From Chitinophaga filiformis (lineage in GTDB: Bacteria > Bacteroidota > Bacteroidia > Chitinophagales > Chitinophagaceae): a stretch of DNA of 64,000 nucleotides. The first letter of the stretch is position 1. Each line of letters starts with the position of its first letter. Of this stretch, positions 27,763-36,955 are shown one piece after another. The DNA is taken from positions 62,001-126,000 of the forward strand of contig NZ_FNBN01000013.1 in the NCBI RefSeq assembly GCF_900102545.1, written 5' to 3'. The translations under genes and the position numbers were made by a program. The notes under the pieces were generated by a model. It ran no database searches. It saw only the letters and a program-made list of their open reading frames with translations, and had not been told where the DNA came from.

Positions 27763-30243
27763 ATGTCGCAGTTGCATGACATGACCGTAGCATATTTTCA
27801 GGCTACAAATAATTACTTCTGGCAATGGGCGGAAGAAGGGGAAGTAATTGAATGGACAAAAGGAGAAGGCACTATCTGTTACAAAACAGAATTGCTGAAC
27901 GACCTCTCACATATAAACAATCATCTGCCACCATTAGGTCCGCTATTGCTGGTCATTGCGCTGGGTAAACCCTCACCGGGGCCACAGGCAATGCAGGCTA
28001 CGCTGCATCAATATATCGACGAGCTGTTTAGCGATGCACTAAAAGGGCCGCGTGTTGACGTATCCCGTGAAATTGAAGCAGAAGAAATGAAAGTGATCGT
28101 TACGGATTTCCTCACGCTGCTTCGCCCTCTTCCCGGAAGATACTGGAAAGGCCTTGACAGGGAATTGCTGTTGAATACGCTTTTTGAACATGTGGAAACA
28201 TTTCTGATGGGGGAAACTGCAAAAGAAATGTTGGCTATATGCCAGCGTGGCGCATATGATTATGTGATTGCCTACAGTGGCTCCAAAGAGCCTTTATCTA
28301 CGCTGAAAACGGATGTAAAGACCCTGCAGGAAATATTACAGCGTTATCCTGATACTGCCGCACTGGAGGATAAACTGAACGCTGTAATCAGTCCCGCTCC
28401 TCCTGTACCTGCGGCCATAGACACGCCTGATGGTCTCCCTAAACCGGTACAGGTAGAAGACCTGTTACAGCTGTTGGCAGAAGATGCGGAGACAGCATTG
28501 CTGGCGTTATTAACACAACGTCTCATCGCTGCATTGCATCTGCCGATGCATACAAGAGGGTATAGCCAGACATCATTCGGAGGCGTATCCGACATTACCA
28601 ACAAAGGCAATTTCGACAGGCTGCTGCTGAGTGAACTGGCGCACGACAATGAAACCCTGATGGTAAGGTTGGCCAATAACGAAGCCCTTTACCTGCGACG
28701 GGAAGAACTGCCGGAGAATGAACCCGGACAACGTTTCATACTGGTAGATAAAAGTATCAAACTATGGGGAGTACCTCACCTGCTGGAAATGGCGGCTGCA
28801 CTGGCATGCACCATTGACAACAAACAGCATGCGGAGATATTACCCTTTGCTTTGCTGGGAGACCACTATGAGCCGATGAACTTTTCTTCCAAAGCGGAGA
28901 TCATTGCAGCTATGCAACCCCTCTCCCCTGCACTGAATAGTGCAAAAGCGTTGTCTTCATTTACGAATGACCATGTATTGAAAGGGCAACAGGAATATTT
29001 TCTCATCACAGGTGATGAGCTTTTTCATACGGCAGCATTTCAACAATCTTTCGCCCAACTGCGGCGTACAGATGGTTTTGTGATCACGGTAAACAGAGAT
29101 TGCGAGGTACGGTTATACAGGTATACTGCAGGCCACCGGAAGTTAATGAGTACGGCAAAGATCAGCCTGGAAATGCCCGAAGTAAAGGTAAAACGTAGCG
29201 TGGTTAAACGCATCAACGATGATGTAGACCTTCCTGAATTCCTGAAGAACCGCCCCTTGCCGCTCTTTATGCCTTATCAACTGTCACACGGGAATCAAAG
29301 TGACAGTTATTTCTCAGAACAGGCAGGCGGCTTAATTATCACCAAAAACAGGCAATTATATTTCTGGCCACATAAAAGGCAGGGCGCCAGGGAGATTACT
29401 TCCGATTTACCCGATGCTCATAGTTATTTCTTTGGATTTGACAGTGAACATTTCTTTATCCTCTTTCAAACCAAAGGAACCGAGCATCTTTCTCTTTATC
29501 AACTTAAAAAAAGTACACTTGAGCTGACCTCCAGAGATATAAAGTACCCTGAACACGTCCTTCCCTTAAGACGCAATGCCATCAGGGAAGGGGTTTTTAA
29601 GCCCGGCACTGTTAGTTATGGCTCCTTTTATATGAGTATCTCAGGAGTAGCGTATACAGTAGCAATCAATACAGATTCCGGCGAAATGACGGAGGAACGT
29701 GATGTCACAAAAGAACTGCTGAAGGAAATGACGGATCAGTATGGCTGGCGTGGACGTGGCCACCAGTATTGGCAGTCATTTAATACAATCAACAGTCTTA
29801 AACACCTGGAGATAAACTATAAGGGCAATATTGTAGTCAACAAACATGAACTTGTTTTCGCCAGGCAGATCGTACAACTGATCAAAACAACCGACATCAA
29901 CCAGGATCGCAGTCTGTATAATACAGAACAGGACGTCAGACTACCCAATACCAGGCAAAAACTCTCCAAATACAAATGGCCTGATGGTAGCGAAGCATGG
30001 TTTGACAGTTACAGACACATGCTGTATCTGCGTAGTTCAGACAAGCGCCTGGCAGAAATCACCATTGTGCTCATCGTAAACCAGGCTACCGCCTGCCGGG
30101 CCTCAGATGGCACCGTCTGTGGCTATTCTTCCTATTATGCTCCGGATGAAACAAAAAAAATAGAACCGGAAGCTTTTCACGAAAAATATATCAAACCATT
30201 CATTCAGGTAATTCAACAACATGGAAGTCCAGCTGTCATATAA
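27763..30243 (+). CDS. vWA-like plus beta-propeller protein of the MoxR ternary system
   Basis: An 826-residue soluble protein. Residues 1 to about 205 are helical, a Pro/Ala-rich linker follows (SPAPPVPAAIDTPDG), and a vWA-like core spans about 320-480. The first MIDAS strand reads LVDKSIKLWG, giving D329-x-S331-x-K333 where DxSxS is expected, and a later strand YFLITGDELF occupies the place of the ITDG strand. The C-terminal third (about 500-826) is built of repeated short beta segments with aromatic turns, fitting a beta-propeller. ATG 27763 directly follows the preceding stop; an upstream start at 27682 would overlap by 80 bases. The last 23 bases overlap the next gene. Partner of the MoxR ATPase by family logic. 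Confidence 0.7.
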   Translation: MSQLHDMTVAYFQATNNYFWQWAEEGEVIEWTKGEGTICYKTELLNDLSHINNHLPPLGPLLLVIALGKPSPGPQAMQATLHQYIDELFSDALKGPRVDVSREIEAEEMKVIVTDFLTLLRPLPGRYWKGLDRELLLNTLFEHVETFLMGETAKEMLAICQRGAYDYVIAYSGSKEPLSTLKTDVKTLQEILQRYPDTAALEDKLNAVISPAPPVPAAIDTPDGLPKPVQVEDLLQLLAEDAETALLALLTQRLIAALHLPMHTRGYSQTSFGGVSDITNKGNFDRLLLSELAHDNETLMVRLANNEALYLRREELPENEPGQRFILVDKSIKLWGVPHLLEMAAALACTIDNKQHAEILPFALLGDHYEPMNFSSKAEIIAAMQPLSPALNSAKALSSFTNDHVLKGQQEYFLITGDELFHTAAFQQSFAQLRRTDGFVITVNRDCEVRLYRYTAGHRKLMSTAKISLEMPEVKVKRSVVKRINDDVDLPEFLKNRPLPLFMPYQLSHGNQSDSYFSEQAGGLIITKNRQLYFWPHKRQGAREITSDLPDAHSYFFGFDSEHFFILFQTKGTEHLSLYQLKKSTLELTSRDIKYPEHVLPLRRNAIREGVFKPGTVSYGSFYMSISGVAYTVAINTDSGEMTEERDVTKELLKEMTDQYGWRGRGHQYWQSFNTINSLKHLEINYKGNIVVNKHELVFARQIVQLIKTTDINQDRSLYNTEQDVRLPNTRQKLSKYKWPDGSEAWFDSYRHMLYLRSSDKRLAEITIVLIVNQATACRASDGTVCGYSSYYAPDETKKIEPEAFHEKYIKPFIQVIQQHGSPAVI

Positions 30244-33052
30244 TCCGCAAACCCGGCACAAAACAGGTGCTGCCTTTCTCCGTGGAAATTCCCCGGAGCA
30301 ATGGTTCCGTGAAATAAACGATTGGCAGATTTCACTGAAGGGAGTTACCTGTTTCGTCCTGCCCGAACATACAAATACAGTGACGCCTGGCGGACTGCTG
30401 GTCATCTTCAGCGACCAGGTACCTGCAGCGGGAAAAATAAGCCATCCCTATGGCATCATCAACGGCAATCTTTTTATGCCGGTGGATGCCACGCTGATGC
30501 CGGCACTGACTCCCGCAGAAATGCGGGAATTACTGATCTGGCATGCACAGGTGTTCCATCCTGCGATAGGTTTTGTGGGTTTTGATATGGAGGACGAACA
30601 TTCCCTGGATAGTTTCCTCCTGCCATCACAAGCCAGTGAAAAGAGCTGGAATCATGCACATCCAGGCATGCCTCCGGTGGCTTATCTGCATACGATCAGC
30701 GTTGCCATACCTCCCGCCCTGGAACTAACGGATCTATTAAACGACGGACATATCCCCCAGCCATTATCAGAGCTACCGGGTAAAAAGCCTCGCAGGAGCC
30801 TTTTTATGCGTTTCATTGACTGGATGGTCAGATGTTTTCTCCGAATCCTGCTGATAATGTTTAATATCGTTTCCTTCTTCCTGAGAAGTCTTCCTGTAAA
30901 ACTGGCTCCTTACACAGAGGGACGCGGTTCAGGGCGCCCCATTGCTGGCAGGGCAGCCCGTTCCTCGCAGACAGGTCATCCCGAAGAGAAAAAGACCAGC
31001 GGATTGAGGGAAAAGCTCCGGAAATGGATAGAAAAAACGCTGGGCGACATTGAGGAAAGACGGGATAGTGAACTGGACCGTCTGCTTAAAATGTTTGACC
31101 AGGATGGAGACGAAGCACTTAAATATGCGATACCACTGGGCGATGAATCTCTTGCCGGCAGAGGTACAGCCCCTCAATCGGCCACACTCTCAAAAAAGGA
31201 CGCCAATTTCAACCTCGGAACGCTGTTTAGTCACCAGCCCGTAGATGCCTGGGCCACTGCAGACAGCTACACTACACTACTGTCAAGGAAATATGAACAG
31301 ATGGCGGCAAAAGCACTGGAAGAAGGCGACCACAGAAAGGCAGCTTATATTTATGCCCACCTGTTGCGAAACTTTCACAGGGCAGCAATTGTGCTGGAAG
31401 AGGGAAAGTTCTACCATGAAGCGGCCGCTTTATACAAAGACCGTCTCGGACAGCCTTTAAAAGCGGCGGAATGCTTTGAAAAGGGGGGCCTGCTGCTCGA
31501 CGCCATCAATATTTATAAAAGCCTGAATAAATACGAGAAGACCGGCGACCTGTATAGACAACTTTCCCGGGAAAAACCTGCGCAGCAATACTTCCAGCTG
31601 GCTGTCGACGCTGCGATGCAGCAAAAGAATCACCTGGAAGCCGCCCGTATCCTGCAACATAAATCCGGAAAACCGGAGGAAGCCTGTGAGGTATTATTGG
31701 ATGGCTGGCAACATGGCAACCAGGACAAGGATTGCCTCCCGCAATACCTTGATCTTGCAGAAACAATAGATGAAGATGGCTTTCCGGGTAAACTGAGGAT
31801 GATCTATGAACAGAAAACACCGGAGCATAAAAAGAATCATCTGGTGGAGATCTTCCTTGCATTCAAAAAACATATGAACGAAGCGGCGCAGGATGTGGCT
31901 ATTGAAATAGCATATGAGGTGATCAGCCCACAGATAGCCGCCGGTAAAGAAGACAGGCTGGCTGTTCTGAAAAAGATGCTGCCTGACGATAAGGAACTGT
32001 CTGCCGACATTTACCGGTACAGTGCCCGGAAAAGAGAGGTAAAACCAACTGTTGCCCGTACTGATCAGAGCTTTCAATTAGAACAGCATATTAACTGGCT
32101 GGCAGCGACCGTCATTAAAAAACAACTCATATTTGTAGGGACATCCGCCAATGTGCTCTTTCTGCTTCGAATGACGCCCCAGGGTACCCGTAAATATTAT
32201 TCCTGGCAATACCAGTCCATTCCGGATAAAAATGGCCAGGAAGAGCAGTTTTACCCTTATATCTCGAAAAACAACGCATCGAAGAGCGGCTGTAAACTCC
32301 TGCACTTGCCAACTTCCCATAACAGACGGATCAGTCTGGGTAAACTCATACTTCCGTCAGAAAAGCCATTCGGCGACAAAGTGATACTGGATACCACTGA
32401 TTATCCGGCCAATCACATGGGAGGGACAATCGGCATGACCATCAACTCCGGAGGAGATCCACTCACAGTCTTCTCTGACTGGGAAAAGGCCTGTGTATTA
32501 ATAAAAGAGACGTCTTCCGCCAGCTATTATTGCACCTATCCGGACTCCACGCGCCTTGATATTCCCAAACCAGAACATCCTTCTGCCCTCTGGGGGAAAG
32601 GTCCTTTTTACTTTGGTCTTGGCAATAAGATCTACCGGGTAAACGCAGTTGGGAAAACAGAACATCTGGAACTTCCATATCAAATCAGGCACGTTGCAGC
32701 TACTGAAATAAATGATGGCATGCTACTGATGGCAAGTACCACTCACGGGTGTATATATGTCGTGGATAAACAGAACGGATTGCAGTTTTATTCCCAATAT
32801 TTTGGCGAAAGCACTGTTATACGAGCCAGTCAGTTCGTATCCAAAACATACCTGGTACAGGCTACGAATAAGGAGACAATCGTTTACAACATAACAACAG
32901 GTGTCCCTACGGTAAAAACCCGTTTCAATACCGCCGCGCCTGTAAGGTTTATACTTGCAACCGGAGAACAGAATGAAGTAGCGCTGGTAGATGAAAAAGG
33001 CAGGATCACCGTCCACCAGATCGACGACAGGATCCCTGTCTACAAGCTATAA
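30221..33052 (+). CDS. bpX6-like / transmembrane / TPR / beta-propeller protein of the MoxR ternary system
   Basis: A 943-residue protein and last gene of the operon. An N-terminal domain (1 to about 185) resembles the bpX6 module. It is followed by a basic, hydrophobic segment at about 196-222 (RCFLRILLIMFNIVSFFLR) that may anchor or associate with the membrane. Next come a charged linker, helical TPR-like repeats at about 345-500 (QMAAKALEEGDHRKAAYIYAHL, FYHEAAALYKDRLGQPLKAAECFEKGG, each split in pairs) and a beta-propeller-like region (about 605-943; QLIFVGTSANVLFLL, GMLLMASTTHGCIYVVD, VALVDEKGRITVHQID). It overlaps the vWA-like gene by 23 bases. It probably tethers the ATPase assembly to membrane or clients; no T-run terminator follows within 60 bases. 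Confidence 0.68.
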   Translation: MEVQLSYNPQTRHKTGAAFLRGNSPEQWFREINDWQISLKGVTCFVLPEHTNTVTPGGLLVIFSDQVPAAGKISHPYGIINGNLFMPVDATLMPALTPAEMRELLIWHAQVFHPAIGFVGFDMEDEHSLDSFLLPSQASEKSWNHAHPGMPPVAYLHTISVAIPPALELTDLLNDGHIPQPLSELPGKKPRRSLFMRFIDWMVRCFLRILLIMFNIVSFFLRSLPVKLAPYTEGRGSGRPIAGRAARSSQTGHPEEKKTSGLREKLRKWIEKTLGDIEERRDSELDRLLKMFDQDGDEALKYAIPLGDESLAGRGTAPQSATLSKKDANFNLGTLFSHQPVDAWATADSYTTLLSRKYEQMAAKALEEGDHRKAAYIYAHLLRNFHRAAIVLEEGKFYHEAAALYKDRLGQPLKAAECFEKGGLLLDAINIYKSLNKYEKTGDLYRQLSREKPAQQYFQLAVDAAMQQKNHLEAARILQHKSGKPEEACEVLLDGWQHGNQDKDCLPQYLDLAETIDEDGFPGKLRMIYEQKTPEHKKNHLVEIFLAFKKHMNEAAQDVAIEIAYEVISPQIAAGKEDRLAVLKKMLPDDKELSADIYRYSARKREVKPTVARTDQSFQLEQHINWLAATVIKKQLIFVGTSANVLFLLRMTPQGTRKYYSWQYQSIPDKNGQEEQFYPYISKNNASKSGCKLLHLPTSHNRRISLGKLILPSEKPFGDKVILDTTDYPANHMGGTIGMTINSGGDPLTVFSDWEKACVLIKETSSASYYCTYPDSTRLDIPKPEHPSALWGKGPFYFGLGNKIYRVNAVGKTEHLELPYQIRHVAATEINDGMLLMASTTHGCIYVVDKQNGLQFYSQYFGESTVIRASQFVSKTYLVQATNKETIVYNITTGVPTVKTRFNTAAPVRFILATGEQNEVALVDEKGRITVHQIDDRIPVYKL

Positions 33053-33128
33053 AAAAGACCATTTGTCAATTTATGCTTTTATTAACAGTCGGGACCGTGG
33101 AAATGATCTTTATCCGGCGTTTGTGGCG

Positions 33129-33136
33129 TAAATTTG
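33129..33136 (+). promoter_or_regulatory. Possible -7 box before the TetR gene
   Basis: TAAATTTG fits TAnnTTTG and lies 71 bases before the TetR start. The -33 position has CTTT rather than TTTG, so support is weak. Confidence 0.3.
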
Positions 33137-33207
33137 TGATAGCAGCCTATGTCCAACCCGCATAGCCTGCTGTCATGTATTTACTTACGCTCTAAACCCG
33201 AGGGATC

Positions 33208-33834
33208 ATGGACAAAAAACTCATACGCGACGCTTATAAAACTTACTGGCTGGAAAATGGTAAAAGACCCGTTTCTGTGTACACCTTCTGTCAGCAGCTG
33301 GATATACCTGAAACAACCTTTTACGACAGCTATTCCTCTTTTGATACGCTGGAAAAAGACATCTGGCTTTCTTTCTTCCAGGAGACCATAGAAAAGCTGA
33401 AGGAAGATGAGATCTACCGGAACTATTCTGCCCGGGAAAAGCTACTGACCTTCTACTTCCTTTGGGTACAGCAACTGAAGGAAAACAGAAGCTATATCCT
33501 GCAGCAAAAGGACAAATACCTGGTACCAGGCCTGCACCTGGATAAACTGGAATCTTTCCGCATCGCTTTTTACGATTATATCCGCGAGCTGATCAAAGAA
33601 GGTTACCAGACCGGTGAAGTGAAAGAACGCAAATACATCTCGGATCAATACGTACACGGTTTCTGGCTGCAGGCACTTTTTGTGCTGCGCTACTGGACAA
33701 AAGATGACAGTGAACGCTTCGAAATGACAGATGCTGCCATAGAAAAAGCGGTAAACCTCAGCTTCCAGCTGATCAGTTCCAATACGCTTGACAGTATTCT
33801 GGACTTCGGAAAATTCATGTTTGCAAGGAAATAA
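33208..33834 (+). CDS. TetR family transcriptional regulator
   Basis: A 208-residue regulator. The N-terminal 50 residues contain the helix-turn-helix (VYTFCQQLDIPETTFYDSYSSFDTLEKDIW), with the TetR-typical FY..F..LE pattern. The rest is an all-helical ligand-binding domain. It lies 6 bases before a UbiB/ABC1-type kinase gene on the same strand and most likely forms an operon with it, possibly regulating it. The ligand is unknown. Confidence 0.85.
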   Translation: MDKKLIRDAYKTYWLENGKRPVSVYTFCQQLDIPETTFYDSYSSFDTLEKDIWLSFFQETIEKLKEDEIYRNYSAREKLLTFYFLWVQQLKENRSYILQQKDKYLVPGLHLDKLESFRIAFYDYIRELIKEGYQTGEVKERKYISDQYVHGFWLQALFVLRYWTKDDSERFEMTDAAIEKAVNLSFQLISSNTLDSILDFGKFMFARK

Positions 33835-33840
33835 CAAGTG

Positions 33841-35163
33841 ATGAAAGAACAGACGAACATCCCTACCGGTAAAGTTGAACGTGCCAGCAAATTTGTAACA
33901 ACAGGATTAAAAGTAGGTACCAACTACCTCAAACATTATACAAAGAAACTCATAGATCCTTCCATCAGCAAGGAAGAACTTCATGCCGACAATGCAGAAG
34001 ACATTTATGATACGCTCAGCAATCTGAAAGGAAGCGCACTTAAAGTAGCGCAAATGCTCAGTATGGATAAAGGCATGCTGCCCAAAGCCTATACAGAACG
34101 CTTTGCCATGTCGCAATACAGCGCCCCTCCCCTTTCCGGTCCACTGGTCATCAATACCTTCGTTAAAACACTGGGTAAATCGCCCTCCCAGCTCTATGAC
34201 AAGTTCGACATGCAGGCATCCAATGCCGCCTCTATCGGACAGGTGCATAAAGCCAGCAAATGGGGCAGGGAACTGGCCATCAAGATCCAGTATCCCGGCG
34301 TAGCTAATAGCGTAAAATCTGATCTCCGCATCGTCAAGCCTTTTGCCATCCGCATCGTAGGTATGAATGAAGTGGATATGGATAAATACTTCGAAGAGAT
34401 AGAAGGCAAACTGCTGGAAGAAACAGACTATAAACTGGAACTGCAACGCTCCATGGAAGTATCGGCGCAATGCGCCCATATTCCCAACCTGGTGTTCCCG
34501 GTATATTATCCTGAACTGTCCAGCGACAGGATCATTACCATGGACTGGCTGAAAGGGTTCCATCTGAAAGAATTCCTGGAACGCAATCCTTCGCAGGAAG
34601 TCCGCAATAAGATCGGACAGGCGCTGTGGGACTTTTACCAGTTCCAGGTACATCAACTGAAAAAGGTACATGCAGATCCACATCCCGGCAACTTCCTGAT
34701 GCGCGATGATGGTACTGTTGGCGTATTCGATTTTGGTTGTATAAAGGAAATACCGGAAGATTTCTACCTCAATTACTTCCTGCTTACGAATAAAGAAGTG
34801 CTGAAAGATGAAGTAAGACGCAGGGAGATCTATACCAACCTGGAAATGATCCACCCCAGCGATACTGAAAAAGAAGTGGTTTTCTTCTCCGGCCTGTTCC
34901 AGAGAATGATCGATATGCTGACCCGTCCCTTTACACTCGAGGAGTTTGACTTCGGCAACGAAGCCTATTTCGAAGAGATCTATTCCTATATGGATTATCT
35001 CTACAACCTGAAAGAAGTTAGGGATTCCAAGGTAGCCAGAGGCTCCAGACACTCCTTGTATATCAACCGTACCTATTTCGGTTTATATTCCATCCTCAGC
35101 GACCTGAAGGCGAAAATAATTACCAGCGATGCACGGATACAAAGTCTCCTGCAATCAGTATAA
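33841..35163 (+). CDS. UbiB/ABC1/ADCK-type atypical kinase
   Basis: A 440-residue protein of the ABC1 family. The family's KxGQ motif is degenerate here (LKGSALKVAQMLSMDKG, near residue 65), followed by an alanine-rich loop (NAASIGQVHKA), the Lys in ELAIKIQYPGV, the catalytic-loop HADPHPGNFLM at about 276-286 and the metal-binding DFGC near 297. These proteins support ubiquinone or other isoprenoid-lipid metabolism through an ATPase-like activity; Bacteroidota use menaquinone, so the substrate is uncertain. Start at ATG 33841 is chosen over a GTG 3 bases earlier. It ends in a 50-bp perfect palindromic terminator. Confidence 0.9.
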   Translation: MKEQTNIPTGKVERASKFVTTGLKVGTNYLKHYTKKLIDPSISKEELHADNAEDIYDTLSNLKGSALKVAQMLSMDKGMLPKAYTERFAMSQYSAPPLSGPLVINTFVKTLGKSPSQLYDKFDMQASNAASIGQVHKASKWGRELAIKIQYPGVANSVKSDLRIVKPFAIRIVGMNEVDMDKYFEEIEGKLLEETDYKLELQRSMEVSAQCAHIPNLVFPVYYPELSSDRIITMDWLKGFHLKEFLERNPSQEVRNKIGQALWDFYQFQVHQLKKVHADPHPGNFLMRDDGTVGVFDFGCIKEIPEDFYLNYFLLTNKEVLKDEVRRREIYTNLEMIHPSDTEKEVVFFSGLFQRMIDMLTRPFTLEEFDFGNEAYFEEIYSYMDYLYNLKEVRDSKVARGSRHSLYINRTYFGLYSILSDLKAKIITSDARIQSLLQSV

Positions 35164-35169
35164 AAAGGC

Positions 35170-35219
35170 TATTCAATAAAAAAGCCTCCGTTGATCAACG
35201 GAGGCTTTTTTATTGAATA
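35170..35219. terminator. 50-bp perfect palindrome, bidirectional terminator
   Basis: A perfect inverted repeat of 25 bases per arm centred at 35194/35195, with a GC-rich core (GCCTCCGTTGATCAACGGAGGC) flanked by A/T arms, so a T-run follows the stem on both strands. It sits 6 bases past the UbiB-type stop and 10 bases from the DUF2911 stop, serving both convergent genes. Confidence 0.9.
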
Positions 35220-35229
35220 TTTTCAACAC

Positions 35230-35727
35230 TTATTTTACCGGCACTTCTACGTGAGTCTGATCCCATTCTACTACCACTTTGTTGGCAGGTACAGTAATGG
35301 TCAGTTTCTCAACAGGTGCACTGAGTTTAGTAGCTTTCGCTTTTACCTGCAGTACATCCTTATCCTTGATCTTATCATAGTCATAAGCACCCCATTGTTT
35401 CAGCTCACTGTTCAGAATGAACGTCCATTCATCAGCTTCCGGAATAGTGAACAAAGAATAAGTACCAGCTTTTACAGGTTTGCCGCCGAAGCTGCCATCT
35501 TTAGCAAAGGTGATCTCGGTGGCCTCGTTAGCGCCTAAACGCCATACTTTACCATAAGGTACCAGTTCACCGAAAATAACGCGGTTTCTCTTAGACGGTT
35601 GTCCGTAAGCTATCTTAACATTTTTCCCTTCAGCAGTTACACGTGGGCTTTTAGGTGCTTTGTCCTGTGCAGATACAAAACTGCATGTTCCTGCCAGTAA
35701 TGCGAAAAATAATAGAACGTGTTTCAT
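35230..35727 (-). CDS. DUF2911 exported protein
   Basis: A 165-residue exported protein: signal peptide MKHVLLFFALLAGTCSFVSA, then the DUF2911 core with SPRVTAEGKNVKIAYGQPSKR (split by short turns), IFGELVPYGKVWRLGANEAT, GKPVKAGTYSLFTIPE and WTFILNSELKQWGAYDY. The family is common in Bacteroidota, beta-rich and without known activity. It is convergent with the UbiB-type gene and transcribed alone. Confidence 0.9.
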   Translation of the reverse strand: MKHVLLFFALLAGTCSFVSAQDKAPKSPRVTAEGKNVKIAYGQPSKRNRVIFGELVPYGKVWRLGANEATEITFAKDGSFGGKPVKAGTYSLFTIPEADEWTFILNSELKQWGAYDYDKIKDKDVLQVKAKATKLSAPVEKLTITVPANKVVVEWDQTHVEVPVK

Positions 35728-35846
35728 GGTTGTAATTTGTTTTACTGTTCTGAATTTTATGAAAAATATACTTTTTCATTCATAACAGACTTACCATTCA
35801 TAACAATTCGGCGTTAAAAAAATGCGATGGCAATTCCGCATTACGC

Positions 35847-36392
35847 TTACTTCTTCTTTTCGCAGATATTTTTCAGCTTAGTCAATCCTTCCTCCAGCAC
35901 GGGCCCTGTCAGCCGGTCTGACAGAAACCCTTTGAGCTTCCACCAGGGCAGCATGCCTACATGGGTTTCCAGGCGCCATTGTATTGCAGTCCCCTTTCCG
36001 TCAACGGAGGGCTTCAGATCAAATGTAGCAGCGGTTGGCCTCATGGCATTAAACTCCATGTTATAATAAACTCCTTTCTCGGGTGTACTTTCCCTGATCA
36101 GTACTTTGCCTGATACAGGTTTGTCCTGTTGTATGCCTGACCAGGTATAAAAAGCACCCTGACCCGCAGGCGGGTTCGAAAATTCAATCTTTTGCGCTAC
36201 ACCGGGAGCAGCCCAGGGATTCCATTCAGGCCAGGTATGCAGGTTATTGATCTCAGCATAAACGGTAGACAGAGGAGCATCGATCACTCCGGAACGTTCA
36301 ACGATCGCCTTTGAGGGCAGTAAAAGGGAAATGAGAAATATCAATACCCCAAAAAAAAGAACACTTAACAATAATAATTTGACGAAACGCAT
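35847..36392 (-). CDS. SRPBCC (START-like) family protein, copy 1
   Basis: A 181-residue protein with an N-terminal membrane segment (LLLLSVLFFGVLIFLISLLL), then a SRPBCC/polyketide-cyclase-like domain: VIDAPLSTVYAEINNLHTWPEWNPW, a GQGAFYTWSG strand and a late KGTAIQWRLE strand. The fold makes a hydrophobic cavity for lipid or steroid-like ligands. It starts 2 bases after the stop of a paralogous gene, so it is co-transcribed with that copy and with the ABC permease upstream. Confidence 0.82.
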   Translation of the reverse strand: MRFVKLLLLSVLFFGVLIFLISLLLPSKAIVERSGVIDAPLSTVYAEINNLHTWPEWNPWAAPGVAQKIEFSNPPAGQGAFYTWSGIQQDKPVSGKVLIRESTPEKGVYYNMEFNAMRPTAATFDLKPSVDGKGTAIQWRLETHVGMLPWWKLKGFLSDRLTGPVLEEGLTKLKNICEKKK

Positions 36393-36394
36393 AT

Positions 36395-36922
36395 CTATTT
36401 TACTAATTTCTCCAGGTTTTCCAACCCCTTTTCAAAATCTCTGCCAATCAATTTATCAAGCATCAATCCCCTGATCTTACCAGCAGGATATCTGCCTACT
36501 TCCATCGCGATGCCCCATGTTACATGTGTACCCACACCAGAGGGTTCGAAACGGAAATAACCTTTTGTGACCTTACTTTCCATGAATTGCATCTCGATTG
36601 TAATATGTTCATATGGCCGGGATGCCGTGATGACAACTGAACCTTTGCCTACTTTACGGTTCCTGCTGATCCATTGATAGCCGGCGCCCGTCCCGCTCAT
36701 CTTGTCATTGTACGACAGCTTCATCTTGGGATCTACCTGATGCCAGGGAGACCATTTTTCCCAGTTACGCAATATATTCACCTGATCAAAAACGACGGAA
36801 AGAGACGCAGGGATGGCCCTGACACGTACGACCTTCACTGTAGCAGGCAGGAACATGCTGACAATGAACAAACCTGGTACCAGCACGCCAAGTGCTCCAA
36901 GTATGATAAAAAAGGCTTGCAT
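36395..36922 (-). CDS. SRPBCC (START-like) family protein, copy 2
   Basis: A 175-residue paralogue of the following gene with the same layout: N-terminal membrane segment (FFIILGALGVLVPGLFIVSMF), then AIPASLSVVFDQVNILRNWEKWSPW, GTGAGYQWIS and VGTHVTWGIAME. ATG 36922 is preferred over a TTG at 36928. It is flanked by an ABC permease gene 33 bases upstream and its sister 2 bases downstream. A membrane-tethered ligand-binding pair beside a permease suggests handling of a hydrophobic compound; this is inferred from context. Confidence 0.82.
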   Translation of the reverse strand: MQAFFIILGALGVLVPGLFIVSMFLPATVKVVRVRAIPASLSVVFDQVNILRNWEKWSPWHQVDPKMKLSYNDKMSGTGAGYQWISRNRKVGKGSVVITASRPYEHITIEMQFMESKVTKGYFRFEPSGVGTHVTWGIAMEVGRYPAGKIRGLMLDKLIGRDFEKGLENLEKLVK

Positions 36923-36955
36923 ATACAAAAGGTAGGAAAAAATCCAGACTATTCC

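Noticed and set aside
30221..33052. Eukaryote-like transport protein suggested by TPR plus propeller layout
   Set aside because: The bacterial operon context and bpX-like N-terminus explain the architecture better; the resemblance is a shared repeat-fold combination.
33907..35052. A 381-codon minus-strand open frame opposite the UbiB-type gene
   Set aside because: It is antisense to a strongly conserved kinase and its product is Phe/Ile/Tyr-rich without family signature; it reflects codon bias on the sense strand.
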